Assembly (NCBI RefSeq): GCF_000176135.1 | Contig: NZ_ACZN01000017.1 | Location: 248,001-312,000 of the forward strand | Source: Vibrio coralliilyticus ATCC BAA-450 | GTDB taxonomy: Bacteria; Pseudomonadota; Gammaproteobacteria; Enterobacterales; Vibrionaceae | DNA length: 64,000 bases | Reading direction: 5' to 3' | In this document: in pieces, positions 44,385-53,402 of the stretch | Position numbering within the stretch: position 1 is the stretch's first letter | How the letters are laid out: each line of letters opens with the position of its first letter | Made by a program: the position numbers and the translations under genes | The notes under the pieces: model-generated | Seen by the model: only the letters and a program-made list of their open reading frames with translations | The model's database searches: none | Told to the model about the DNA's origin: nothing

Positions 44385-46744
44385 TATTTTCTTAATGCAT
44401 TGAGCTTGGCTTGAGCAATACCAAATACCGTATCAATTGGGTAACTGCCCTCATCACTTGGCTCACCCGCAGGTTTACCCATGAATAACTCAATGGCTTC
44501 AGTCACATGGTCAATAGCCCAGATTTGAAACTCGCCTCGTTCAACCGCCTTTACAACATCAGGGCGTAGCATGAGGTTGTGCATGTTGGCTCTTGGTATG
44601 ATCACGCCTTGATTTTCACTTCGACCTTTAATCGTACACACATCGAAGAAGCCTTCAATTTTCTCGTTAACACCACCGATAGGCTGTGCTTCACCAAACT
44701 GGTTCATTGAGCCTGTAATTGCAATATCTTGACGGTTAGCTTGTTTAGAAAAGGCCGATACCACCGCACAGAACTCCGCCATACTTGCGCTATCACCATC
44801 AACACCACCGTAGGACTGCTCAAACGTGATGGTGGTTGTTAACGGCACTTTGGCCGTTTTACCAAATACTGAAGAGAGGTAAGCGGTTAAGATCATGACA
44901 CCTTTTGAGTGAATGCTGCCACCTAAGTCAACACTACGCTCAATGTCGATCACTTCACCGCCACCATAACAAGTCGTCGCTGTAATACGGTTTGGGGCAC
45001 CAAACATGTACTCACTGGTGCTCAAAACAGATAACGCGTTAACCTGGCCAATGGCTTCCCCTTCGGTTTGGATCAGGGTGGTTCCGTTGATGAAACCTTC
45101 CATCACACTATCTTTAAGGCGACTGACTCGCATCTCCTGATTAGCTAATGCCTCTTCAACATGGCTAGAGCGAATCATGTTCGAGTTTGCCTGACGAGCA
45201 ACGTAATTTGACTCGCGGATCAGGTTAGCGATGTTGGCTGAGTGCAATGAGAGCTTGGTCTGATCGCCGGACAATCGAGAACTATGCTCGATAATCCGAG
45301 CGATGGCCTTCTTATCACAATGGAGCATATTGTTGTCGTTGACGACACTGGAAATAAAACGCGCATATTGCAGTTCAGACTGCGGACTACGTGTCATTTC
45401 ATCTTCGAAGTCAGCCGTTACGCGGAACAGTTCGCTAAACTCCGGATCGTAATGTTGAAGTAGTTGATAGGTGCGGTAATCACCAAATAGGATAATCTTA
45501 ACATCCAGTGGGATGGCTTCAGGGTCCAGCGAAACCGCACCTGTTAACGTGACTTCTTTCTCAAGCGAGGTAAAGCTTAGTTTGCGAGCTCGCAGTGCAC
45601 GCTTCAATCCATCCCAGACATAAGGCTGTTCCAACACTTTTTGAGCGTCCATCAATAGCACGCCGCCATTAGCTTTATGCAGACTACCTGGGCGAATCAA
45701 TGAGAAGTCCGTAAACACGGTACCTTTGAAAGTGGCTGTTTCAATGTAACCAAACAAACTGTGATAGTTCGGGTTCTCTTCAACCACAATAGGAAACTCA
45801 TCATCTTTGCGGCTTACAAGAACGTTAACTTTGTACCGACGTGGCAGTTTCTTATCTAAAGATGCTGTAGCAACCTCTCCTTGCTCTGCACTTTGCTCTA
45901 AAAAGATGTCAGCGTTTTCAACAATATCTTGCTGAAGTTCTGTCAGATAAGCTTTGATTTCTGCGTAACCGGAGTAGTCCTTTTTCAGCTGTTTGATGAA
46001 GTGGGTGATGACATCCAATGTAACGTCGTCGTTCAGTTTCTTAATTTTTTCACTGTACGCTTCTTCCCACTCCGTCAACTGACGAACCATATCTCTCAAC
46101 TTGATTTCAAGTTCATCAATGGTAGAGCCAAAATACTCTTGCTCTTTCTTTGTCAGCTCCTCAAAAGACTCTTCAGTGTGCATCTCCTCACCATTCATCG
46201 CGACAAACTGGTAGTCACCCTGAGTAGTAATCGTAAGACTGATGCCTTTGGTTTTTGCTTCTTTGGTGATGACGGCTAACTCTGCTTCCTGCTTTTGCGC
46301 CAGTTGGTTTTTAAGCTTATCGGCTCGGCTGTAGTAGAGCTCATTGTCGAATGCCAGAGGAATCGCATTGACCAGTTTTGACATCAATTTCTCGATGTCT
46401 TGTTTAAGTTGACTGCCGATACCGCATGGGAGTGCCAGTACTTTGGGCGTCCTGATATCTTCAAAATTTGCGACATAACACCAGTCGTAAAGTGCTTTCG
46501 CATCGTGCTGGTGGCGATTGAGGTAACGCAAAATCATTGTTCGCTTACCAAGGCCATTTTGGCCAATAGCATAGATGTTGTAGCCCTTCTCCTTAATGGA
46601 CATAGCGAACTCTACTGCCTTTTGAGCACGTTCTTGACCGACGATTTCGTCAATGGGTGCCAGCTCTTTTGTAGACTTACTCGGTAGCATTTCCAGCTCC
46701 GCAGCATGATACAGCTGGCTCATTTCTAGCCGTTGAATTGCCAT
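44384..46744 (-). CDS. Lon-type ATP-dependent protease (YcbZ/LonB-like)
   Basis: A 786-residue AAA+ protease. Walker A is GQNGLGKRT at 61-69, Walker B-like GGVLLMDAQ near 360, and the C-terminal Lon protease domain has a Ser-Lys dyad: S652 (GVDGDSASM) and K695 (IGGVNEKIEG). The 43-residue spacing equals that of E. coli Lon S679/K722. A long coiled insert (about 140-300) splits the ATPase and there is no classical Lon N-domain, as in the YcbZ/LonB group. It likely degrades selected or damaged proteins in the cytoplasm; substrates are unknown. ATG 46744 has AAGGA upstream; a TTG at 46774 would add ten residues. It diverges from the small helical-protein gene at 46959. Confidence 0.9.
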   Translation of the reverse strand: MAIQRLEMSQLYHAAELEMLPSKSTKELAPIDEIVGQERAQKAVEFAMSIKEKGYNIYAIGQNGLGKRTMILRYLNRHQHDAKALYDWCYVANFEDIRTPKVLALPCGIGSQLKQDIEKLMSKLVNAIPLAFDNELYYSRADKLKNQLAQKQEAELAVITKEAKTKGISLTITTQGDYQFVAMNGEEMHTEESFEELTKKEQEYFGSTIDELEIKLRDMVRQLTEWEEAYSEKIKKLNDDVTLDVITHFIKQLKKDYSGYAEIKAYLTELQQDIVENADIFLEQSAEQGEVATASLDKKLPRRYKVNVLVSRKDDEFPIVVEENPNYHSLFGYIETATFKGTVFTDFSLIRPGSLHKANGGVLLMDAQKVLEQPYVWDGLKRALRARKLSFTSLEKEVTLTGAVSLDPEAIPLDVKIILFGDYRTYQLLQHYDPEFSELFRVTADFEDEMTRSPQSELQYARFISSVVNDNNMLHCDKKAIARIIEHSSRLSGDQTKLSLHSANIANLIRESNYVARQANSNMIRSSHVEEALANQEMRVSRLKDSVMEGFINGTTLIQTEGEAIGQVNALSVLSTSEYMFGAPNRITATTCYGGGEVIDIERSVDLGGSIHSKGVMILTAYLSSVFGKTAKVPLTTTITFEQSYGGVDGDSASMAEFCAVVSAFSKQANRQDIAITGSMNQFGEAQPIGGVNEKIEGFFDVCTIKGRSENQGVIIPRANMHNLMLRPDVVKAVERGEFQIWAIDHVTEAIELFMGKPAGEPSDEGSYPIDTVFGIAQAKLNALRK

Positions 46745-46874
46745 CTTTCTTTCCTTATTGTTATTTTCCATCAACTCTATAACGACCTAGTGTAGGCCAG
46801 TTTTGTTTATATTTTAGTGACTTAGGCATTATTCGGGTTCAACTGCCTAAATATTCACCAATTATGCTGTCAAA

Positions 46875-46902
46875 TATCATTTAAATGATAATTATTTGCA
46901 AT
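46875..46902. promoter_or_regulatory. possible Fur box and 16-bp palindrome in divergent promoter
   Basis: TATCATTTAAATGATA (46875-46890) is a perfect 16-bp palindrome. It overlaps TGATAAT-T-ATTTGCA (46886-46900), which matches 12 of 14 defined positions of the 7-1-7 Fur model TGATAATnATTATCA. A possible -35 (TTGCAA, 46896) for the rightward gene lies within it. Confidence 0.45.
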
Positions 46903-46958
46903 GGTTAATGAATTGCATTTAAATATGCATTGTTACGATTTTGGTGGAGTAATTGAAC

Positions 46959-47453
46959 ATGGATCTACAACAGTGCTGGACACATTACCTAAAAGCTGAG
47001 CAGTTATTAGAACAAGGTCATTGGCCAGAGGCACACTACTTGTACGATCAAGTTCTGCATCATTTACCGACGCATATCCAAAGCGCGCTAAGTGATGACC
47101 AAACCAAACCTTGCCAATTCAGCTGCTTATTAACTGGCTTACGTGATGCTGCTGTCTCTCAATCAGAGATCCTCAACAAGATGGGTCAGCATCAAAGTGC
47201 CTTCGACTTGCTCAACCAAAGCTATGCTTTGCTTCAGTTTATGTCGATTGAATCGGCAGAATTGGTTCAGGCTACTCACCACATTCTTGATAAAAACTGT
47301 GAGGATCTTTTGCGCCATATGGGCGCGTTTTGTAGTGCTCAACGTAATGCTCAGTGGATGCTAGAGTTTGAACAAGTTCAAAAAGCTCATCACCACTTCT
47401 CAGCATTGAAGAGCTATGGCAATGCAACGGAAAGCTCGCATCAAATAAATTAA
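46959..47453 (+). CDS. small TPR-like helical protein, function unknown
   Basis: A 164-residue soluble protein, all helical, beginning MDLQQCWTHYLKAEQLLEQG. The first two helices (YLKAEQLLEQGHWPEAHYLYDQVL) have TPR spacing and a second pair (QSEILNKMGQHQSAFDLLNQ) is similar, so one to two TPR-like units are present; the C-terminal third is His- and Gln-rich (QKAHHHFSALK). I do not recognise a named family. It lies 14 bases before the double-ATPase gene and may be co-transcribed with it. ATG 46959 is preferred over the TTG at 46953; GGTGGAG stands ahead of both. Confidence 0.72.
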   Translation: MDLQQCWTHYLKAEQLLEQGHWPEAHYLYDQVLHHLPTHIQSALSDDQTKPCQFSCLLTGLRDAAVSQSEILNKMGQHQSAFDLLNQSYALLQFMSIESAELVQATHHILDKNCEDLLRHMGAFCSAQRNAQWMLEFEQVQKAHHHFSALKSYGNATESSHQIN

Positions 47454-47467
47454 AACAAGGAATGCAA

Positions 47468-49090
47468 ATGTCACAGATGCCAATTTTAGAGGTTAAAAAC
47501 CTTTCGGTCAGCTTTACAACAAACGACGGTATTGTAGACGCGGTAAAGGATGTTAACTTCGAACTCTTTCAGGGTGAAACGCTCGCTATCGTAGGTGAAT
47601 CTGGTAGTGGTAAGTCCGTTTCGACCAACGCTCTGATGCAGTTACTACCAAATAATGCCATTGTTCACTCCCAGTCCAGCATCATCTTTGAAGGTGAGCA
47701 GCTGGTCGATAAACCTGAAAAAGATATGCAGTCCATTCGCGGCGACCGCATTGGTATGATTTTTCAGGAACCAATGACTTCTCTCAACCCATTTATGCGA
47801 GTGGGCATTCAGGTGGCAGAAGCCATCATGTGTCATCGCCCAGTATCGCGTTCTCAAGCGAAACAAAAAGTGCTTGAGCTGTTTAATCTGGTTCATCTTC
47901 CAAACCCGGAGCAAGCATACACTAAGTACCCACACGAATTCTCAGGCGGTCAGTTGCAACGTATTATGATTGCGATGGCGCTTATCAACGAACCTGACAT
48001 TCTTATTGCTGACGAACCGACTACTGCACTTGATGTAACAGTACAAGCAGAAGTACTGAATCTGATCAAAGAGATTCAGGCTAAAATGGGCATGGCCATT
48101 CTGTTCATTACGCACGACTTAGGGGTCGTAAAACACCTTGCTGATCGCGTTATTGTTATGTGTAAAGGCGATGTGGTTGAGGAAGGCCAGTGTCAGGCAT
48201 TGTTTAGAAACCCTCAGCATGATTACACAAAAATGCTGATCAACTCGATTCCGAAAGGCAGTAAAGATCCGGTAGAGGATGGCGCTCCGCCATTACTTAA
48301 AGCTGATAATATTCGAGTCAAGTTCCTGATAAAGTCTCATTTTATTCAGAGTAAAAATGAGTACTTTGAAGCGGTTAAAGGCATTTCACTTGAGCTTAAA
48401 CAAGGCGAGACCTTAGGTATTGTCGGTGAGTCTGGCTCAGGAAAATCGACGCTCGGCCGTGCGCTTATCGGCCTACTGCCTTGTTCGGGTGGCATTGAGT
48501 TTAAAGGTCAGGATGTTAAAGCACTGAGCGAGAAAGAACGCTTTGAGCTTAAGAAAGACATTCAGATGGTTTTCCAAGACCCTTATGGTTCTCTCTCCCC
48601 ACGTATGACTGTCGGCGACATCATCACTGAAGGTCTAACAGTGCATCAGCCTCAGATGGGTCGTGCTGAGCGTATGCAGCGTGCTCGTAAAGCATTGGAA
48701 GAGGTGAGACTCGACCCTCACTCAATTAACCGCTACCCACATGAGTTCTCTGGTGGTCAGCGTCAGCGTATCGCAATTGCTCGCGCTTTGATTCTAGAAC
48801 CTTCATTTATTCTTCTGGATGAACCTACGTCTGCACTCGACCGCTCTGTACAGCTGACCGTTATCGACCTGCTTAAAGATATTCAGAAAAAGCACAACAT
48901 CGGCTTCCTGTTCATCAGTCATGACTTGAGCGTAGTGAAAGCACTTTCTGATCGCGTATTAGTGATGCAGAAAGGCGAAGTGATGGAAGAAGGCACAGCC
49001 GATGAAATCTTCCACTCTCCGAAGAACGATTATACTAAGATGCTTATTGATGCGTCTTTCGATTTAGACGAAGAGATCGTCGCAGCGTAG
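47468..49090 (+). CDS. orphan double-ATPase peptide-type ABC protein
   Basis: A 540-residue protein with two ABC ATPase domains. The first has Walker A GESGSGKS, signature FSGGQLQR and ILIADEP. The second has GESGSGKST, FSGGQRQR and FILLDEP. It is a paralogue of YejF (34084-35676) with the same layout as DppD-DppF fusions such as GsiA/YejF. No permease or binding-protein genes adjoin it, so it must serve a pore encoded elsewhere or have another role. ATG 47468 has AAGGA at normal distance; ATG 47462 lies too close. It follows a small TPR-like gene and ends in a strong terminator. Confidence 0.9.
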   Translation: MSQMPILEVKNLSVSFTTNDGIVDAVKDVNFELFQGETLAIVGESGSGKSVSTNALMQLLPNNAIVHSQSSIIFEGEQLVDKPEKDMQSIRGDRIGMIFQEPMTSLNPFMRVGIQVAEAIMCHRPVSRSQAKQKVLELFNLVHLPNPEQAYTKYPHEFSGGQLQRIMIAMALINEPDILIADEPTTALDVTVQAEVLNLIKEIQAKMGMAILFITHDLGVVKHLADRVIVMCKGDVVEEGQCQALFRNPQHDYTKMLINSIPKGSKDPVEDGAPPLLKADNIRVKFLIKSHFIQSKNEYFEAVKGISLELKQGETLGIVGESGSGKSTLGRALIGLLPCSGGIEFKGQDVKALSEKERFELKKDIQMVFQDPYGSLSPRMTVGDIITEGLTVHQPQMGRAERMQRARKALEEVRLDPHSINRYPHEFSGGQRQRIAIARALILEPSFILLDEPTSALDRSVQLTVIDLLKDIQKKHNIGFLFISHDLSVVKALSDRVLVMQKGEVMEEGTADEIFHSPKNDYTKMLIDASFDLDEEIVAA

Positions 49091-49091
49091 T

Positions 49092-49157
49092 AAATAGAAA
49101 TACATTGGTTTGGCCGCCAATCAAAGCCGATGCATGGATGCATCGGCTTTTCTATTT
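49092..49157. terminator. bidirectional terminator with extended stem
   Basis: AAAGCCGATGCA, loop tgga, TGCATCGGCTTT (12 bp perfect, 49123-49150), with an outer complementary pair aaatagaaa/tttctattt (49092-49100, 49149-49157). It separates the ABC gene from the converging LysR gene. Confidence 0.9.
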
Positions 49158-50055
49158 AAAAGTAGTGTGAAATAGCCAGATAACGCGCCCGAATGTGCTC
49201 AATCAGTAGCTTAACCTTATTGGGTGGCTGACGAGTAAACGGGTACACCGCGTAAATTCCCAGTCGCTTACCGACCAACTCAGGAAACAGATCCACCAGC
49301 TGACCATTGCGAATATCATGATAAACCAAGCATCGCGGTACATACGCAATCCCGTGCCCACCCAACGCTGCTTTCCTTAATGCCGTCGCATTGTCGGTCG
49401 AGAACGAGCCAGAGACCTTTACAATATAGTTGCCCGATTTTGACTTAAACTCCCACTCAGAGGCACCTGTTGTTTGATATGCGTATTGCAGGCAGTTGTG
49501 AGTGACAAGGTCTTCAGGTTTAATCGGTTTTCCGTTGCGTGCGATGTAAGAAGGTGATGCACAGACCACCCATTGAGAATCAAGAATATGACGAGCAATC
49601 AGGCTTGAATCTTCAAGATACCCCGTGCGAATCACTAAGTCATAACCGCCCTCGACTAAGTCGACAAAGCGATTATCGAGTGACATATCAACCGTTAAGC
49701 CTGGATGTAAGTTGCAAAACTCCGCCACTGCATCAGCCAAAATTAGGTCACCAGAGATTGAAGGAACCGACATTTTGATGTGGCCGCTGATACTCTCACC
49801 AAATCCTGACACCGCATCCATTGCTTCCTGAGCGGCTTGCTTCACATTTTTCGCGCCGTGGGTCAGCGCCTTGCCAGCCTCAGTTAACGTTAATTTACGC
49901 GTAGTTCGATATAATAGTTGAACGCCAATTTCTTCTTCTAATCGAGCAATTCTTTTGCTAACTACCGAATTTGTAAGGTTATTTATCTCTGCCACCTTAC
50001 TAAAACTACCCAGTTCTACGACCTGAGAAAACAAGATTATATCGTCCGCACGCAT
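49156..50055 (-). CDS. LysR-family regulator, probably of the lld genes
   Basis: A 299-residue LysR regulator: winged helix at 1-60 (FSQVVELGSFSKVAEINN, VVSKRIARLEEEIG, LLYRTTRKLTLTEAG) and an effector-binding domain of the CrgA/AaeR/DmlR type (SGHIKMSVPSISG, GYDLVIRTGYLEDSSLIAR, GGHGIAYVPRCLV). It is divergent from the L-lactate permease gene with a 167-base shared region, the usual arrangement for a regulator and its target. Most bacteria control lld with the GntR-type LldR, so a LysR here, if confirmed, is a different solution. The inducer is presumed to be lactate. Confidence 0.87.
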   Translation of the reverse strand: MRADDIILFSQVVELGSFSKVAEINNLTNSVVSKRIARLEEEIGVQLLYRTTRKLTLTEAGKALTHGAKNVKQAAQEAMDAVSGFGESISGHIKMSVPSISGDLILADAVAEFCNLHPGLTVDMSLDNRFVDLVEGGYDLVIRTGYLEDSSLIARHILDSQWVVCASPSYIARNGKPIKPEDLVTHNCLQYAYQTTGASEWEFKSKSGNYIVKVSGSFSTDNATALRKAALGGHGIAYVPRCLVYHDIRNGQLVDLFPELVGKRLGIYAVYPFTRQPPNKVKLLIEHIRARYLAISHYF

Positions 50056-50222
50056 ACCATTATGTCATTTTTGGAATTAATTATTTTCATTATTTCCCTA
50101 TATCAATAAAAAAGAAAGGGGTAAATTCACCTCGAATTAACACAAATATCACAATTATAAAATCCAAGAGATTCTAGAGAATCCTGATTTGTAAAAGTAA
50201 AAGCCTGTACGAGGATGTACCA

Positions 50223-51914
50223 ATGAGTGAAACCTTACTGGCCTTAGTGGCCTTTTCGCCGATAGTTGTTGCGGCTATATTATTAGTCGGTCTCAACTGG
50301 CCAGCTAAACGCGCAATGCCTGTCGCTTTCGGATTGACGGTTATTATTGCCCTATTCTTCTGGGATATGTCTACTACCCGAGTTCTTGCGTCTATTTTCC
50401 AAGGATTAGGCATCACTGTCTCTGTTCTATGGATTGTTTTCGGCGCCATTTTCCTGCTCAACACGCTGAAGCATACTGGAGCGATATCAACCATCCGCAA
50501 TGGATTTACCAATATTTCGCCAGACCGTCGAGTTCAGGCGATCATCATCGCTTGGTGTTTTGGCTCATTCATTGAAGGCGCCTCTGGCTTCGGTACCCCA
50601 GCTGCCATTGCTGCTCCGCTTCTGGTCGCGATTGGCTTCCCTGCTCTTGCTGCCGTTCTAATGGGCATGATGATTCAGTCTACACCCGTGTCTTTCGGTG
50701 CTGTAGGAACCCCGATCATTGTCGGCGTGAACAAAGGCCTAGACACACATAACATTACTGAAGCGCTTGTGGCTAACGGTTCAAACTGGGACGCATACCT
50801 CCAGCAGATAACGTCCAGCGTTGCGCTAATCCACGCTTCTGTGGGTACTCTGATTCCTGTACTGATGGCGATGATGCTAACGCGCTTCTTTGGCAAGAAC
50901 AGAAGCTGGACAGAAGGCCTAGACATTCTTCCATTTGCCATTTTTGCAGGCCTTGCTTTTACTATTCCGTACGCATTAACGGGTGTGTTCTTGGGCGCAG
51001 AATTCCCATCACTTATCGGTGGTCTGGTTGGCTTAGCGATCGTGGTTTCAGCTGCTAAGCGTGGCTTCCTTGTTCCTAAATCAACGTGGGATTTTGAAGA
51101 CGAGAAGAAATGGCCTGCAGAATGGCTAGGCTCTCTTAAGATTGATCTGGCGGATTCCAAAGACAAGCCAATGAGCATGGTTATGGCTTGGCTGCCATAC
51201 GTGCTTCTAGCTGTAGTCCTGGTAGCGAGTCGTGTCAGCGCTGAATTCAAAGCCATGCTGCGTAGTGTGAGTTTGTCGTTTGGCAACATTCTTGGTGAAG
51301 CTGGTATCAGTACTGCTATCCAACCTTTATATCTGCCTGGTGGCATCTTAGTGTTTGTCGCTTTGATTGCAGTACTTCTTCAAGCACGCAGTGCTACCCC
51401 ATTGACGAAAGCGTTTGGTGAATCGAGTAAGACACTAATTGGTGCAGGCTTCGTACTTGTGTTTACCATCCCAATGGTACGTATCTTTATCAACTCTGGA
51501 ATCAACGGTGCTGATTTAGCAAGTATGCCTGTTACTACCGCAAACTTCGCTGCAGGTTTGGTGGGTGAAGCCTTCCCGGCACTCAGTGCAACAGTTGGCG
51601 CTTTGGGTGCATTCATCGCAGGCTCAAATACCGTCTCTAACATGATGTTTAGTCAGTTCCAGTTTGAAGTTGCTCAGACGTTGTCTATTTCAAGTGCAGT
51701 CGTCGTCGCTCTTCAAGCAGTCGGTGCGGCAGCAGGTAACATGATTGCGATTCACAACGTTGTAGCCGCTTCGGCAACTGTCGGCCTTCTGGGTCGTGAA
51801 GGTGCGACGCTACGCAAGACCGTTATCCCAACGTTCTACTATCTTGTAGTGACTGGCGTTATTGGTCTGGTTGCCATTTATGGTATCCAAATTACCGATG
51901 CTCTATTGAAGTAA
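50223..51914 (+). CDS. lldP: L-lactate permease
   Basis: A 563-residue inner-membrane carrier of the LctP family, which brings in L-lactate (and related 2-hydroxyacids) with protons. It has about 13 spans and family motifs: FGSFIEGASGFGTPAAIAAPLL, SFGAVGTPIIVGV, and AGSNTVSNMMFSQFQ near the C-terminus. Length (about 550) fits E. coli LldP/GlcA. The gene is divergent from the LysR gene and followed by a structured spacer and lldD. Confidence 0.94.
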   Translation: MSETLLALVAFSPIVVAAILLVGLNWPAKRAMPVAFGLTVIIALFFWDMSTTRVLASIFQGLGITVSVLWIVFGAIFLLNTLKHTGAISTIRNGFTNISPDRRVQAIIIAWCFGSFIEGASGFGTPAAIAAPLLVAIGFPALAAVLMGMMIQSTPVSFGAVGTPIIVGVNKGLDTHNITEALVANGSNWDAYLQQITSSVALIHASVGTLIPVLMAMMLTRFFGKNRSWTEGLDILPFAIFAGLAFTIPYALTGVFLGAEFPSLIGGLVGLAIVVSAAKRGFLVPKSTWDFEDEKKWPAEWLGSLKIDLADSKDKPMSMVMAWLPYVLLAVVLVASRVSAEFKAMLRSVSLSFGNILGEAGISTAIQPLYLPGGILVFVALIAVLLQARSATPLTKAFGESSKTLIGAGFVLVFTIPMVRIFINSGINGADLASMPVTTANFAAGLVGEAFPALSATVGALGAFIAGSNTVSNMMFSQFQFEVAQTLSISSAVVVALQAVGAAAGNMIAIHNVVAASATVGLLGREGATLRKTVIPTFYYLVVTGVIGLVAIYGIQITDALLK

Positions 51915-51922
51915 ACCTTTTC

Positions 51923-51990
51923 GCGTTAATACCTGTCCCTGACAAGACTGGACACTAGTGTCGAATAATTGCGGGTATTAACGCCTTTTT
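51923..51990 (+). promoter_or_regulatory. long-stem hairpin between lldP and lldD
   Basis: GCGTTAATACC (51923-51933) pairs with GGTATTAACGC (51974-51984), followed by CTTTTT. The 40-base interior holds a perfect 12-bp palindrome GACACTAGTGTC (51951-51962). This looks like a terminator with an internal hairpin and may reduce transcription of lldD relative to lldP. Confidence 0.65.
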
Positions 51991-52055
51991 AATCTAAAAA
52001 AGATGTCGTTCCAGCCTTATCTAGGCCCCCAATATGTAAATGTAGGACTGAATTT

Positions 52056-53195
52056 ATGATCATCTCAGCTTCAACAGACTACCGCAAAGCGGCTAAATCT
52101 AAACTTCCGCCGTTCTTATTCCACTATATTGATGGTGGTTCTTATGGAGAGCACACGTTGAGACGCAATACCGAAGATCTCGCGGATATTGCCCTCAAAC
52201 AACGTGTTCTCAAAAACATGTCTGATCTGAATCTGGAAACCGAAATCTTTGGTGAAAAATTCGCTCTACCTATTGCTCTATCCCCAGTTGGTCTAACTGG
52301 TATGTACGCGAGACGTGGTGAAGTACAGGCCGCTATTGCAGCGGAAAACAAAGGCATCCCATTTACGATGTCGACCGTGTCCGTCTGCCCTATTGAAGAA
52401 GTCACACCAGAGCTCGCAAGACCTATGTGGTTTCAGCTCTACGTTTTGAAAGACCGCGGGTTCATGAAAAACGTACTTGAACGCGCGAAAGCAGCCGGAG
52501 TCACAACACTCGTTTTTACGGTTGATATGCCAGTGCCGGGGGCTCGCTATCGTGATATGCATTCTGGTATGAGCGGACCAAATGCCGCAATGCGACGAGT
52601 CTTTCAAGCAATGCGTCATCCTTCTTGGGCATTTGATGTCGGCCTGTTTGGTAAACCGCACGATCTAGGCAACATTTCAACCTACCGCGGTGAGCCAACG
52701 AAGCTCGAAGACTACATTGGCTGGTTAGGTGAAAACTTTGACCCTTCCATCTCATGGGAAGACCTAGAGTGGATTCGTGACTTCTGGGATGGCCCCATGG
52801 TCATCAAAGGAATTCTAGATGAGCAGGACGCAAAAGATGCCGTTAAATTTGGCGCTGATGGCATTGTGGTTTCCAACCACGGAGGTCGCCAGTTAGATGG
52901 TGTTATGTCATCAGCTAAAGCATTACCAAGCATTGCTGATGCCGTAAAAGGGGATCTGAAGATCTTTGTTGATTCTGGTATTCGCACTGGTCTGGATGTA
53001 GTCCGAATGCTCGCCTTGGGTGCAGATTGTGCCATGCTAGGCCGTTCTTACATCTATGCACTTGCAGCACAGGGACAGGCAGGCGTAGAAAACCTTCTCG
53101 ATCTGTACGAAAAAGAAATGCGCGTTGCCATGACACTTACTGGCGCGAAAAACATTCAAGAACTGACTAGGGAATCTCTGGTTAACTTCAAATAA
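52056..53195 (+). CDS. lldD: L-lactate dehydrogenase, FMN-dependent
   Basis: A 379-residue membrane-associated flavoenzyme that oxidises L-lactate to pyruvate and passes electrons to the quinone pool. It shows FLFHYIDGGSYGEHTLRRN (in parts), LALSPVGLTGM-type phosphate-loop, the active-site His/Arg in VVSNHGGRQLDG, and FVDSGIRTGLDVVRMLALGAD (in parts). Length agrees with LldD. With lldP it forms a pathway for growth on L-lactate; a structured 141-base spacer separates the two. Confidence 0.95.
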   Translation: MIISASTDYRKAAKSKLPPFLFHYIDGGSYGEHTLRRNTEDLADIALKQRVLKNMSDLNLETEIFGEKFALPIALSPVGLTGMYARRGEVQAAIAAENKGIPFTMSTVSVCPIEEVTPELARPMWFQLYVLKDRGFMKNVLERAKAAGVTTLVFTVDMPVPGARYRDMHSGMSGPNAAMRRVFQAMRHPSWAFDVGLFGKPHDLGNISTYRGEPTKLEDYIGWLGENFDPSISWEDLEWIRDFWDGPMVIKGILDEQDAKDAVKFGADGIVVSNHGGRQLDGVMSSAKALPSIADAVKGDLKIFVDSGIRTGLDVVRMLALGADCAMLGRSYIYALAAQGQAGVENLLDLYEKEMRVAMTLTGAKNIQELTRESLVNFK

Positions 53196-53402
53196 CAACT
53201 TGGGCAGTACATTCATCATGCTGTGCTGCCTAACTTCCCCCCTCTCTAATTCTTGCGCCCGTCCCAGTTCCTATTAACAGCATGTAACAAAAGTATTATC
53301 CTTTGCGAAGGCACTCCCACTCACAGTGTGTAAACCGTTACAAAAGATCGACCATGAGAATATAGTTTCAAAACACATTCGCAAAAATGATTGGAGAGAA
53401 GT

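Noticed and set aside
50675..51346. 223-codon open frame antisense to lldP
   Set aside because: Pro/Arg/Ser-rich composition typical of the reverse of a hydrophobic gene; lldP motifs lie on the other strand.
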